Assembly: GCF_004331345.1 (NCBI RefSeq)
Contig: NZ_SJJZ01000003.1
Coordinates: 682,001 to 746,000, forward strand
Reading direction: 5' to 3'
From: Kribbella soli
GTDB lineage: Bacteria; Actinomycetota; Actinomycetes; Propionibacteriales; Kribbellaceae
Length of the DNA: 64,000 nt
Position numbers and translations under genes: made by a program. Below the pieces are notes generated by a model that saw only the letters and a program-made list of their open reading frames with translations, was not told the origin of the DNA and made no database searches. This document shows positions 14,803 through 23,639 of the stretch, piece by piece; the first letter of the stretch is position 1, and every line of letters starts with the position of its first letter.

Positions 14803-17800
14803 GCAACCCGCCCGCCGGCTGGTACCCCGACCCCACCGGCCAGCCGCACATGATCCGCTTCTGGAACGGGGAGAAGTGGACCAACAAAACCGAACACGAG
14901 GACAACGCCGCGGCACTGGCCGCCGCAGCCGACGAGTCCAAGGCCGCAGACAACCCCACGCCTACCCCGTCGGAGTCCACCCCTTCGGAGCCGGTCGAGC
15001 AGCAGCAGCCGACCCAGCCAGACCCCGAGCCTGCCCAGCAACAGTCCTGGCCGACGCAACCAGACCCTGAACCTGCCCAGCAACAGTCGTGGCCGACACA
15101 GCCAGACCCCGAACCTGCTCAGCAACAATTCTGGCCAGCACAGCCAGACCCCGAGCCGGCTCAGCAACAGTCCTGGCCTGCGCAGGAGCAGACTTGGCCT
15201 GCTCAACACCAGGATGCGCAGCCTGAGCAGCCGTGGTCCGCGCAGCAGCAGTCGAACCCTGCCGACCCGTCGCAGCAGCAGTGGTCCGCGAACCAGCAGT
15301 CGTGGTCAGCCGACCAGTTCAGCTCTTACGAGCAGGCCGACCCTGACACCGAGCAGACCCAGCAGCAGCCCTGGCCTGCCCAGCCGGACCCGTGGCCGCA
15401 GCAGTCACCCGCGCAGGACAACTCCCCCACGCCGGACCAGACCCAGCAGCAGCCGTGGTCAGGCAACCAGCAGCCCTGGTCGGCGGATCAGCAGCCGTGG
15501 TCAGCCGACCAGTTCAGCACTTACGAGCAGACTGACCCCAACGCCGAGCAGACCCAGCAGTGGCCAGCACAAGCCACTCCGCACGACCAGGGCAACGCAA
15601 GTGCGCCCGACCACGAGCAGACCCAACAGCAACCGTGGTCCGCACAGCAGCAGTGGCCGGAGCAGCAGTCCAACCCCGCCGACCCGTCGCAACAGCAGTG
15701 GTCTGCGAACCAGCAGTCGTGGTCAGCCGACCAGTTCAGCTCCTACGAGCAGACCGACCCAAACACCGAGCAGACCCAGCAACAGCCCTGGCCTGCACAA
15801 CCGGACCCGTGGCCGCAGCAGCAGGGCAACCCCGCCACGGCTGACCTGGAGCAGACCCAGCAGCAGCCGTGGTCAGCCAACGAGCAGCCGTGGTCGGCCG
15901 ACCAGTTCACGTCGTACGACCAGCCGACGTCAGACAACCAGCAGGCGACTCCTGAGAACTGGGGCACCGAGCAACAGTCCTGGCCAGCGCAGCACCCCAC
16001 CGGCGACGAACAGTGGGCTCAGCAGCAGCACGGCACCGCCGACCAACAGTCGGCTCACCAGCACGGCACCGCCGACGAACAGCCGACGCAGCCGCAGCAC
16101 GGGTCGGCCGACAACTGGAATACAGAGCAGCAGCCCGTTCAGTCCGTGCAGAGTGAGGTGCAGGGGCCTGGGTTGCGGGCGGTGCAGGAGACCGGCGCCG
16201 GCAACGCGGCTCAGGCCGACCAAGCGGGCGGAGGCGGATGGTGGCAGCCTGCCGCCACCCCGCAACTGTGGGACTCACCTTCCACCGGCAACGACGCGCC
16301 TGCATCCGGCGGCGCACACCTGCGGGCGGTCTCGCCGGCGGACTCGTCGACACAGCCGGACTCGTCAGCGCAGGCGGACGAAGCCGCGCAGGCTGCGTCC
16401 TCGGCGTCTGTTGGTGAGGAAGAGAGCGCGGCTGATCGTGCCCGCGCGACCTGGGGTGCGCCGGAGCTCGCCCCCGCGCCGCCGGAGCACTGGACCCAGC
16501 GCGAGATCTCAGAATTCGAAGAAGCACAGGCCGCGGCCGCCGCCGACGTACAGCCGGAGGAACAGTCCAGCGGCTGGACTCTCAAGCTCGCCCCAGACCC
16601 GACCGACGACGCAGCCGACAACCCCACGGCCTCCCAGTCCCCCGCAGCCACCGCGGACGCACAAACCGCCAGTACGCAGGCTGGTGACGCGCAGGCAACC
16701 AGTACGGCGGCCGGTCAGCAGGCGGGCGACGTACAGGCGGCGGGCGACCGAGCGGCGCGGGTGGCCGACGAGCGAGCCGCGGATGAGTTGGCCGCGGAGC
16801 AGGCGGCGGACGAAGCCGAGGCGGCCGGTCAGCTACCGCCGAGCTGGGGCAGCCAGTCCGGAGACGGGCAGGACCAGCAGGCGAGTGACGTCCCCGCGTG
16901 GGGTGTCGAGGCTGCGGACGAAGACGACACGAAGACATCGGAGAAAGCCGCTCCGCTCTGGACCGTGCCGGGGGCGTCGGACAACACCGCTCCGGAGCCG
17001 CCGGTGCAGCTCTGGGGCGACCAGCCCCAGCAGCAGACCCCCGCCCAGGACCAGAACTGGAACGGACAGCAATCCAGTGGCCAGGGCACGGGTGCGGCAC
17101 CGGCCGCGCAGTCGGGGCAGCTTTGGGGCTCACAGCAAGCGACTGCGGACACCCAGACCGGTCAGCAAGGTGGCGACCAGTCGTGGGGCGGGCAGTCCTG
17201 GCCCGTGGAGCAGTCCAGCAACCAGCAGAACGTGCAGCAGACTCCGCAGCAGACTGGCCAGCAGCTGTGGGGCGCCCAGCAGAGTGTTGGTGTGCAGCAG
17301 GGCGGCGGCCAGCAGGGTGCTGGTGTGCAGCAGGGCGGGCAGCAGCCGTGGGGCGATCAGCAGACACAGCGTGCCTGGGGTGACGACGGGAACGAGGCTT
17401 GGGGCGGCCAGACCGACCTGAGTTCCGGCGTCGGTAAGCGGGACGGCAAGAGCAACAAGAAGAAGTCCAAGAGTTCCGGCGGCGGCGGTCCGTTCGGCGG
17501 GAAGATGCCGTTGATCATCGCCGGTGGCGTCGCAGTGGTGCTGCTTATCGTCGCCGCGGTGGTCCTGCTGACCAACGGGGACGACAAGACGGCCAACCCC
17601 GATCCGACAGGTACGGCGACGCAGAGCGGCTCGCCCTCGCCGACGAACCAGTCCAGCACCAAGCCCGGTCAGTCGAAGGACCCGAAGCTGCACGAGGGCG
17701 TCGGGCGGATCGCGTCGGACGCGATCTCGTTCCCGCGCCGGAACCCGCCGTGGTCGGACCGCAAGCGCCTCGTCGAGCAGCTGATCAACTCGAACGGGCA

Positions 17801-18200
17801 GCGCATCCTCCTGAAGGAGAACGTCGTCGAGCAGGACGACTGGAGCGCGGACATCTTCGTCGGCGGTCTCGGCACCGCGTCCGGGTTCAACGGCGACCCG
17901 AAGGCGACCGCGGCGTCGCTGTCGATCAAGCTGCGCGAAAACATGTACGGGAACATCCCGGTGACCTACAAGACGGTCGCCAACGGCCCCGTGAAGCGGA
18001 CGGAGAAGGCGGGCTGGGTCTTCCAGCAGACCGTGACCGCGAACACGACCGCGGTGACCGATCGGGTGCTTACCCTGACGGTTGCCGTATTCGACCTCGG
18101 TGACGGGACCGCGGTCGCGTACATCAGCGGCATCCCGAACAACCGCCCGGACCTGAAGAAGGCCGCGGACCAGGCCTACCTAGGAATCAACGTTGGCTGA
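14799..18200 (+). CDS. DUF2510 protein with ~850-residue Q/P/W-rich repeat region and single TM
   Basis: The product has 1133 residues. Residues 1-35 are a DUF2510 domain (PAGWYPDPTG, then MIRFWNGEKWT). Residues about 60-890 are low-complexity, dominated by Q, P, A, D and W. They include a 14-residue unit (QPDPEPAQQQSWP type) repeated four times near residues 72-127, and longer imperfect repeats around WSADQFSSYEQTDP. One membrane segment lies near residues 902-925 (MPLIIAGGVAVVLLIVAAVV). The ~205-residue C-terminal domain is outside the cell and contains VAVFDLGDGTAVAYI. The repeats are probably cytoplasmic and disordered. The function is unknown. It overlaps the next gene, which has the same architecture. 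Confidence 0.8.
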   Translation: MSNPPAGWYPDPTGQPHMIRFWNGEKWTNKTEHEDNAAALAAAADESKAADNPTPTPSESTPSEPVEQQQPTQPDPEPAQQQSWPTQPDPEPAQQQSWPTQPDPEPAQQQFWPAQPDPEPAQQQSWPAQEQTWPAQHQDAQPEQPWSAQQQSNPADPSQQQWSANQQSWSADQFSSYEQADPDTEQTQQQPWPAQPDPWPQQSPAQDNSPTPDQTQQQPWSGNQQPWSADQQPWSADQFSTYEQTDPNAEQTQQWPAQATPHDQGNASAPDHEQTQQQPWSAQQQWPEQQSNPADPSQQQWSANQQSWSADQFSSYEQTDPNTEQTQQQPWPAQPDPWPQQQGNPATADLEQTQQQPWSANEQPWSADQFTSYDQPTSDNQQATPENWGTEQQSWPAQHPTGDEQWAQQQHGTADQQSAHQHGTADEQPTQPQHGSADNWNTEQQPVQSVQSEVQGPGLRAVQETGAGNAAQADQAGGGGWWQPAATPQLWDSPSTGNDAPASGGAHLRAVSPADSSTQPDSSAQADEAAQAASSASVGEEESAADRARATWGAPELAPAPPEHWTQREISEFEEAQAAAAADVQPEEQSSGWTLKLAPDPTDDAADNPTASQSPAATADAQTASTQAGDAQATSTAAGQQAGDVQAAGDRAARVADERAADELAAEQAADEAEAAGQLPPSWGSQSGDGQDQQASDVPAWGVEAADEDDTKTSEKAAPLWTVPGASDNTAPEPPVQLWGDQPQQQTPAQDQNWNGQQSSGQGTGAAPAAQSGQLWGSQQATADTQTGQQGGDQSWGGQSWPVEQSSNQQNVQQTPQQTGQQLWGAQQSVGVQQGGGQQGAGVQQGGQQPWGDQQTQRAWGDDGNEAWGGQTDLSSGVGKRDGKSNKKKSKSSGGGGPFGGKMPLIIAGGVAVVLLIVAAVVLLTNGDDKTANPDPTGTATQSGSPSPTNQSSTKPGQSKDPKLHEGVGRIASDAISFPRRNPPWSDRKRLVEQLINSNGQRILLKENVVEQDDWSADIFVGGLGTASGFNGDPKATAASLSIKLRENMYGNIPVTYKTVANGPVKRTEKAGWVFQQTVTANTTAVTDRVLTLTVAVFDLGDGTAVAYISGIPNNRPDLKKAADQAYLGINVG
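15007..15181 (+). repeat. Tandem 42-bp coding repeat in the DUF2510 gene
   Basis: Four imperfect copies of a 42-base unit encode QPDPEPAQQQ followed by SWP or FWP. The copies differ mostly at third positions, for example CAG/CAA and CCC/CCT, so the protein repeat is maintained while the DNA drifts. Confidence 0.8.
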
Positions 18201-20388
18201 GAACGAAGACCAGAACCCCGCGCGCCACAACACCCCGGAGGGCACGCCGGACACCCCGGCACGTCCCCAAGCCGCCGACCCCCTGGCCGGCACTCCCCAA
18301 GCACCCCCCATCCCCAACCCGCGGCCAACCGCCCCCGGCCAGGCGCAGGGTCCGGGACAGGTGCCGGGTCCGGGACAGGTGCCGGGTCCGGGACAGGTGC
18401 CGGGTCCGGGACAGCCGCAGGGTTCTGGACAGAGCGGTTCGTCAGATGCGCTGTTCGGGCAGTCACCTGCTCCGGCGCCGCCTCCCCCACCACAGGTCCG
18501 GCCGCAACACGCAGCCCCACCACAACACTGGACCAGCCAGCCGCCGCAGCCCGCGAACCCCCAACAGCCGACCGCACAACACCCAGCCGCACAGCCGCAG
18601 TCCGGCGTACCGCAGTCCGGCGCACAGCAGTCGGGTGGGGCGCAACAGGCTGGAGTGCAGGGCGCGGGTGCGCCGATGTGGGGTGCGCAGCAGGCAGGTA
18701 CACAACAAACTGGGCCACAGCACAGCGGACCCCGGCCATCCGGTAGCCAGCAGGCAGGTGCGCAGCCGTCTGGTCAGCAGCAGCCGGGTGCGCAGCAGGT
18801 GCGTCCGCAGCATGCGGCTCCTCCGGCTGGTCCGCAGTACGGCGGCCAGCGGCCACCGTCACAGCAGGGTCAGCCGTCTCAGCCACAGGCAGGTCAACCG
18901 CAAGCCGGGCAACCACAACCAGGCCAACCGCAGCCACGTCCCGCACAGCCGGCTCCGGGGCAGGGCCAGGCGGGGCAGATGTGGGGTGTGCAGCAGCAGG
19001 GTCAGCAGGCGGGTGGCTGGCAGGTGCAGGCGACCGGGCCTCAGCCTGGCCGACCGCAGTTCGGTCAGCAGAGCTCGCAGCAAGGCGGTCCGCAGGCCGG
19101 GCAACCGGCCGGGCAACAGGCTGGGCAGCAGGGTCCCCAGCAGGGCGGACAGCAGGCTGGGCCGCAGGGTTCTCAGCAGCGTGGACCGCAGGGCGGGCAG
19201 CAGGCTGGGGCACAGGGTTCTCAGCAAGGCGGACCGCAGAGTGGGCCGCCGGCTGGCGCGGCCGGTGGGCAGGGTGGCCAGCAGGCTGGGGCGCGTGGTG
19301 GGCCGTTGGCGTTCACTGAGGTGATTTCGCGGGCGGCTGGGCCGGCTGGTGGACAGGCCGGCGCGCACGGTGCTGGGCAGGCCGGTGGGCAGGGTGTTGG
19401 GCAGCCCGGTGGGCAGGCGTCGGGTGATGGGCGTGCGGCTGGGCAGGGGGTCTGGTCGGCGGGTGTGCAGGCAGGTGGGCAGGGCGCTGGCGGGCAGCCG
19501 GGCCGTCACGGTGCTGGTGGGCAGTCGGGTGGGCACGGTGCGGGGACCGCCGGGGCGCACTCGGGTGGACCTCGTGCTGGGGCGGTTGGTGCGCATTCGG
19601 GTGGGCACGGTGGTGGGCACTCGAGCCAGGCTGCGGCTGGGTATGTCGGTGCGCACAGTGGTGGGGTATCGGGGGGTAACGGACGAGCTCGGGCTGTTGG
19701 GGCTGTGGTGTTGGTGGTGGCGGCGTTGGCTGCTACCGGATTGAGCGTCGGGTGGGTGTGGACGAAGGCTGAGGCCGTCCCGGGGGTCGCGTTGCCTACG
19801 GTGGGGAAGCCGATGGAGACGGTCAGCCCGTCGGTGAAGCCCTCGGAGACGCCGACGCCGTTCGGCAAGGTGATCGGTACCGAGATGGTTGCTTCCAACA
19901 ACGACTCGATGCCGAACATGAGTTCGGCCTGGAGCAACACCTCCGAGCGCACCGGTCTGTGGGGGGGCGCCGCGATCTGGCTGACGGTGCACGGCAACTA
20001 CGACAAGGGCAAGAGCTGGGGCAACTACGTCTCGTTCGGTCAGCTCCCGCCGGAGATCGCGTACACGAACACCCCGGCCGGTCTCAAGGCGGCTGCGGTC
20101 CAGATCGGCGGCCGCGCGCTCGTCAACCTGTACGACAAGGACGTGCAGGTCATGAAGGGCACCCAGCACAAGGCGATCACGGTCAACGGCCATCCGGGCC
20201 ACGAGATCGTCGCCAAGGTGGTCGTCAAGGTGCCGAAGCTGCCGGAGACGTTCTCCACGATCATGATCGCGGTGGTCGACCGCGGTGACGGTACGGCGGC
20301 GGTCTCGATCGCCGACCTCGCCGGCTCGACCCCGGCCTGGCAGAACGTCTGGCGCTACAAGGTCTCCCAGATCAAGCTGAGCAAGTAG
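18193..20388 (+). CDS. Q/G/P-rich single-pass membrane protein, paralog in architecture of the DUF2510 protein
   Basis: The product has 731 residues. It starts at TTG 18193 with AGGAA 6 bases upstream, overlapping the previous stop by 8 bases. Residues about 10-490 are low-complexity: first P/Q-rich with VPGPGQ repeats, later Q/G/A-rich, then G/H/S-rich (GAHSGGHG types). A membrane helix follows near residues 499-522 (AVGAVVLVVAALAATGLSVG), and a ~210-residue C-terminal extracellular domain contains AVVDRGDGTAAVSIADL. This is similar to AVFDLGDGTAVAYI in the previous protein, so the two C-terminal domains are probably homologous. There is no DUF2510. The role is unknown; a disordered cytoplasmic sensor or scaffold is only a guess. 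Confidence 0.75.
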   Translation: MAENEDQNPARHNTPEGTPDTPARPQAADPLAGTPQAPPIPNPRPTAPGQAQGPGQVPGPGQVPGPGQVPGPGQPQGSGQSGSSDALFGQSPAPAPPPPPQVRPQHAAPPQHWTSQPPQPANPQQPTAQHPAAQPQSGVPQSGAQQSGGAQQAGVQGAGAPMWGAQQAGTQQTGPQHSGPRPSGSQQAGAQPSGQQQPGAQQVRPQHAAPPAGPQYGGQRPPSQQGQPSQPQAGQPQAGQPQPGQPQPRPAQPAPGQGQAGQMWGVQQQGQQAGGWQVQATGPQPGRPQFGQQSSQQGGPQAGQPAGQQAGQQGPQQGGQQAGPQGSQQRGPQGGQQAGAQGSQQGGPQSGPPAGAAGGQGGQQAGARGGPLAFTEVISRAAGPAGGQAGAHGAGQAGGQGVGQPGGQASGDGRAAGQGVWSAGVQAGGQGAGGQPGRHGAGGQSGGHGAGTAGAHSGGPRAGAVGAHSGGHGGGHSSQAAAGYVGAHSGGVSGGNGRARAVGAVVLVVAALAATGLSVGWVWTKAEAVPGVALPTVGKPMETVSPSVKPSETPTPFGKVIGTEMVASNNDSMPNMSSAWSNTSERTGLWGGAAIWLTVHGNYDKGKSWGNYVSFGQLPPEIAYTNTPAGLKAAAVQIGGRALVNLYDKDVQVMKGTQHKAITVNGHPGHEIVAKVVVKVPKLPETFSTIMIAVVDRGDGTAAVSIADLAGSTPAWQNVWRYKVSQIKLSK
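18361..18414 (+). repeat. Three identical 18-bp tandem repeats
   Basis: GTGCCGGGTCCGGGACAG occurs three times with no base change, flanked by partial copies. It encodes VPGPGQ. Perfect identity at the DNA level suggests recent slippage, and the copy number may vary between strains. Confidence 0.9.
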
Positions 20389-20405
20389 AACAGGGCAAGT
20401 AGAAA

Positions 20406-20432
20406 GGGCCGGCGGGAACACCCCGCCGGCCC
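20406..20432. terminator. Bidirectional terminator between the Q/G-rich protein gene and trpD
   Basis: GGGCCGGCGGG and CCCGCCGGCCC form a perfect 11-bp stem with a 5-base loop, with A-rich and T-containing flanks on the two sides. It separates two convergent genes. Confidence 0.85.
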
Positions 20433-20448
20433 TTCTGCTGTACCAACG

Positions 20449-21504
20449 TCAGCCGCGCACCTCTGCGCAGGCAGCGATCCACCGGTCCAGCACGTCCTTC
20501 GCCGCCCCGGAGTCGATCGCCTCGGCCGCCCGGTCCATCCCGGTCCGGACCCGCTCCGTCAAGGTGCCTGCCTCCGGCGTGTACGCCGCGAGCGCCGCTC
20601 CGGCGTTCAGCAGTACGACGTCCCGCACCGCCCCCGGCTCGCCGTCGACGAGTGCGCGCACGACCTTCGCGTTGAACGTCGCGTCAGCGCCCTTCAGCGC
20701 CTCCGCGGACACCGGCTCGATGCCCAGCTCCCGCGGGTCGAGCGTGATCGGTCCCTCGACCTCACCGCCGCCGACGATCCACACCTGCGACGTCGTACGC
20801 GTGGTCAGCTCGTCCAGCCCGTCGTCGCCGTGGAACACCAGCGCGTCGATCCCGCGCCGCGCCAGTACACCGGCCATCAGCCCGGCGATCCGGCCGTCGC
20901 CGACGCCGACCGCCTGCGCGGACGGGTTCCCCGGGTTCGCGAGCGGACCGAGGAAGTTGAACGTGGTCGGCACTCCGAGCTCACGACGAGGTACGGCGGC
21001 ATGCCGCAACGCGGGGTGGAACGCCGGAGCGAAGCAGAACGTGATCCCGGCCCGCTCCCCCACCTCGGCCACCTGTGCCGCGGTCAGATCGAGCGGGATG
21101 CCGAGTTCCTCGAGGACGTCGGCCGCACCACAGGCCGACGACGCCGCGCGGTTGCCGTGCTTCAGCACCTTCGCGCCGGCGCCTGCGGCGACGATCGCGG
21201 ACATCGTGCTGATGTTCACCGTGTGGGCTTGGTCACCGCCGGTGCCGACGACGTCCAGCGTCCGGCCGGGCACCGAGATCCGGGTGGCGAAGTCGCGCAT
21301 CGTCGCGACCAGTCCCTCGACCTCGGTCACTGTCTCGCCCTTGGAACGCAGCGCGATCACGAACCCGGCGAGCTGTGCGGGCGAGGCCGCTCCGGACAGG
21401 ATCTGCTCCATTGCCCACGCGGTGGCGGATGCCTCCAGGTCTTCGCGCCGTAGCAGCGGATTGAGCACCTGGGGCCAACTGTAGGCGCCCCCTGGATCGG
21501 ACAC
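20449..21504 (-). CDS. trpD: Anthranilate phosphoribosyltransferase
   Basis: The product has 351 residues. It transfers phosphoribose from PRPP to anthranilate in tryptophan synthesis, in the cytoplasm. Diagnostic motifs are DVVGTGGDQAHTVNISTMSA (PRPP-binding GTGGD), KHGNRAASSACGAADVLEELG and NFLGPLANPGNPSAQAVGV. The length matches the family. GTG 21504 follows the receiver-like gene by 6 bases on the same strand, so they form an operon. No trp leader peptide is seen before it; control would come from the upstream promoter. Confidence 0.95.
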   Translation of the reverse strand: MSDPGGAYSWPQVLNPLLRREDLEASATAWAMEQILSGAASPAQLAGFVIALRSKGETVTEVEGLVATMRDFATRISVPGRTLDVVGTGGDQAHTVNISTMSAIVAAGAGAKVLKHGNRAASSACGAADVLEELGIPLDLTAAQVAEVGERAGITFCFAPAFHPALRHAAVPRRELGVPTTFNFLGPLANPGNPSAQAVGVGDGRIAGLMAGVLARRGIDALVFHGDDGLDELTTRTTSQVWIVGGGEVEGPITLDPRELGIEPVSAEALKGADATFNAKVVRALVDGEPGAVRDVVLLNAGAALAAYTPEAGTLTERVRTGMDRAAEAIDSGAAKDVLDRWIAACAEVRG

Positions 21505-21510
21505 GGCGCG

Positions 21511-21930
21511 TCAGGCGGTAGTAGCGGGCAGCTTGGCCAGCCGCTGCCGGAGCAGGTCTGCGGTGACCTCGGCCAGCTTGATCGGGTCGATCGGGTGCGA
21601 GACCGCACCCTCGGCCCGCGACCAGGTCGCCAGCCAGGCGTCCTGCGGGCGGCCGGTGATGACCAGCACCGGCGGGCACTGGAAGATCTCGTCCTTCAGT
21701 TGCCGGGCGATCCCCAGGCCACCGGCCGGAACGGCTTCGCCGTCGAGGATGGCCAGGTCGATCCCGCCCTTGTCCATGATCTTGATGACGGCCGGCTCGG
21801 TGGCGCACTCGACGTACTCGAGCTCGGGCAGATCGGCCGCCGGCCGCTTGCCGAGGGCCAGCCGGACGGACTCCCGCGTCGTACGGTCGTCGCTGTAGAC
21901 CAGGACCTTCAGCGGACGCTCTGAACTCAT
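21511..21930 (-). CDS. Atypical single-domain receiver protein (response-regulator-like)
   Basis: The product has 139 residues and a CheY-like fold. YSDD provides the acidic pocket near residue 12, LAILDGE carries the presumed phospho-acceptor Asp, and VITGR has the conserved Thr. The usual Lys of the xKP motif is replaced: the sequence reads SHPIDP where K-P is expected, so phosphorylation signalling may be altered. There is no output domain. ATG 21930 follows a GGATGG purine stretch. The gene precedes trpD with a 6-base gap. Confidence 0.75.
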   Translation of the reverse strand: MSSERPLKVLVYSDDRTTRESVRLALGKRPAADLPELEYVECATEPAVIKIMDKGGIDLAILDGEAVPAGGLGIARQLKDEIFQCPPVLVITGRPQDAWLATWSRAEGAVSHPIDPIKLAEVTADLLRQRLAKLPATTA

Positions 21931-21976
21931 CGATCCATCCCAAGCTTGTTCAAAAGACGACTGGACACCCGGAATG

Positions 21977-22894
21977 CTACCGGGGCGCCTGTCCGGCCCT
22001 GCGAGCCTGTTCCTCCAACCGGTCCAGGCGCCGGTCCTCACGGCGCGCCTCACGCTGTGACTCACGCACCCATTGGACGAACAGTACGGCGAAGAACACC
22101 AGGCCCACGATGTCGCCCGAGCCCCACAGCAGACCGCCCGCGATGTACTGGTCGCGCAGCGGCGACGGGGACCAGGAGCGGCCGAAGCTGGTGTACCAGT
22201 CCTCCGCGATCAGCTTGTTCGCGGACATGATCGTGATCCCGAGGAACGCGTGGAACGGCAGCGTGAGGAACGTCAAGATCAGCCGGAACGGGTAGATCAC
22301 CCGGCCGGGCACCGGGTCGAGCCCGAGCAGCGGCCAGAAGAACAGCGAGCCGACCAGGATGAAGTGCAGGTGCAGCAGGTCGTGCAGCACGGTCGAGTGC
22401 AGCGTGGCGTCGTACCAGCCGCTGAAATAGAGCGCCCAGGGGCTCAGGACGAACAGCGTGAAGCCGATCAGCGGGAAGCAGACCACCTTCGCGAACCGCG
22501 AGTGCAACACGGAGAGCAACCATTTCCGCGGCCGTTGCGGCAGCGTTCGCAGCGCCAGCGTGACCGGCGCGCCGAGCGCCAGCGCGAGCGGCGTCAGCAT
22601 CGACAGGATCATGTGCTGCACCATGTGCACGCTGATCAGGACCGTGTCGTAGGTGCCGAGCGCCGACTGGGTGGCGATCACGGCGCTTCCCAGCCCGACT
22701 CCGACGAACGCGAACGTCCGGCCGTGGGACCACTTGTCACCGCGTTTGCGCAGCTTGTGGACGCCGTACAGATAGATCGCGCCGAGTACGACGATCACGG
22801 CGAGTAACACCGGTTCGAAGGTCCATGCCGTCAGCAACCGGACCGGCGTCAGCGGCTCGATCCGGTCGCCGGGCGTGGCGTGAAGGGGAAGCAC
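21977..22894 (-). CDS. CtaG/caa3-type cytochrome c oxidase assembly membrane protein
   Basis: The product has 305 residues with about seven to eight membrane helices. Conserved features of the caa3_CtaG family are VHMVQHMILSMLTPLALALG, the HDLLHLHFILVGSLFFWPL stretch, rich in histidines, and LTLPFHAFLGI. These proteins help assemble the oxidase copper centre, consistent with the divergent ctaE-qcrCAB operon. GTG 22894 is chosen because TACTGT lies 6 bases upstream, a leaderless layout; ATG 22927 is the alternative. The tail after residue 280 is charged and coiled. Confidence 0.85.
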   Translation of the reverse strand: MLPLHATPGDRIEPLTPVRLLTAWTFEPVLLAVIVVLGAIYLYGVHKLRKRGDKWSHGRTFAFVGVGLGSAVIATQSALGTYDTVLISVHMVQHMILSMLTPLALALGAPVTLALRTLPQRPRKWLLSVLHSRFAKVVCFPLIGFTLFVLSPWALYFSGWYDATLHSTVLHDLLHLHFILVGSLFFWPLLGLDPVPGRVIYPFRLILTFLTLPFHAFLGITIMSANKLIAEDWYTSFGRSWSPSPLRDQYIAGGLLWGSGDIVGLVFFAVLFVQWVRESQREARREDRRLDRLEEQARRAGQAPR

Positions 22895-22976
22895 TCTTCC
22901 ACAGTAGAAACCATTAGTTGCCGACATGCATGGGGGTGGTCGTGTCAGTTGATACGAGGACCGACATAATGACCGC

Positions 22977-23639
22977 GTGGCCACTGCAACCGCGCTCCCA
23001 GCGTCTCGTGAACACGGACACCACGACCGTCCCAGCATGGTCAGTGTCGGCACGATCGTCTGGCTCTCGAGCGAACTGATGTTCTTCGCCGCCCTGTTCG
23101 CGGCGTACTTCACGATCAGGTCGGTAACGACCGCCGCAGCCGCTCCGGGCACGGAGACGCTGTGGGAGGTCATGACGCACCATCTGAACGTCCCGTTCGC
23201 CGCGGTGAACACGACGATCCTGGTGGCGTCGTCCTTCACCTGCCAGTTCGGTGTCTTCGCGGCCGAGCACGGCCGGGTCGGCCGGACCGGCTCGGTGCTG
23301 AACATCCGCTCCTGGGGCATGCGTGAGTGGTTCATCCTCACGTACCTGATGGGCGCGGTCTTCATCGCCGGCCAGGTGACCGAGTACGCCGAGCTGGTGC
23401 ACGAGGGCATCACGATCTCGTCGAACGCGTACGGATCGGTGTTCTACCTGGCCACCGGCTTCCACGGTCTGCACGTGACCGGCGGCCTCATCGCTTTCGT
23501 GTTCGTCCTGGCCAGGACGTACATGGCTCGTAAGTTCACCCACGAACAGGCCGTCTCGGCGATCGTCGTGTCGTACTACTGGCACTTCGTCGACGTGGTC
23601 TGGATCGCCCTGTTCGCGACCATCTACCTGCTCAAATGA
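22977..23639 (+). CDS. ctaE: Cytochrome c oxidase subunit III
   Basis: The product has 220 residues with about five to six membrane helices. It contains SSELMFFAALFAAYFTIR, the Glu-containing helix typical of subunit III, then GFHGLHVTGGLIAF and the C-terminal YYWHFVDVVWIALFATIYL. It belongs to the aa3 oxidase that accepts electrons from the bc1 complex. GTG 22977 follows CATAAT by 6 bases, so the transcript may be leaderless. Its stop codon overlaps the ATG of the next gene, as usual in the actinobacterial ctaE-qcrCAB operon. Confidence 0.95.
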   Translation: MATATALPASREHGHHDRPSMVSVGTIVWLSSELMFFAALFAAYFTIRSVTTAAAAPGTETLWEVMTHHLNVPFAAVNTTILVASSFTCQFGVFAAEHGRVGRTGSVLNIRSWGMREWFILTYLMGAVFIAGQVTEYAELVHEGITISSNAYGSVFYLATGFHGLHVTGGLIAFVFVLARTYMARKFTHEQAVSAIVVSYYWHFVDVVWIALFATIYLLK

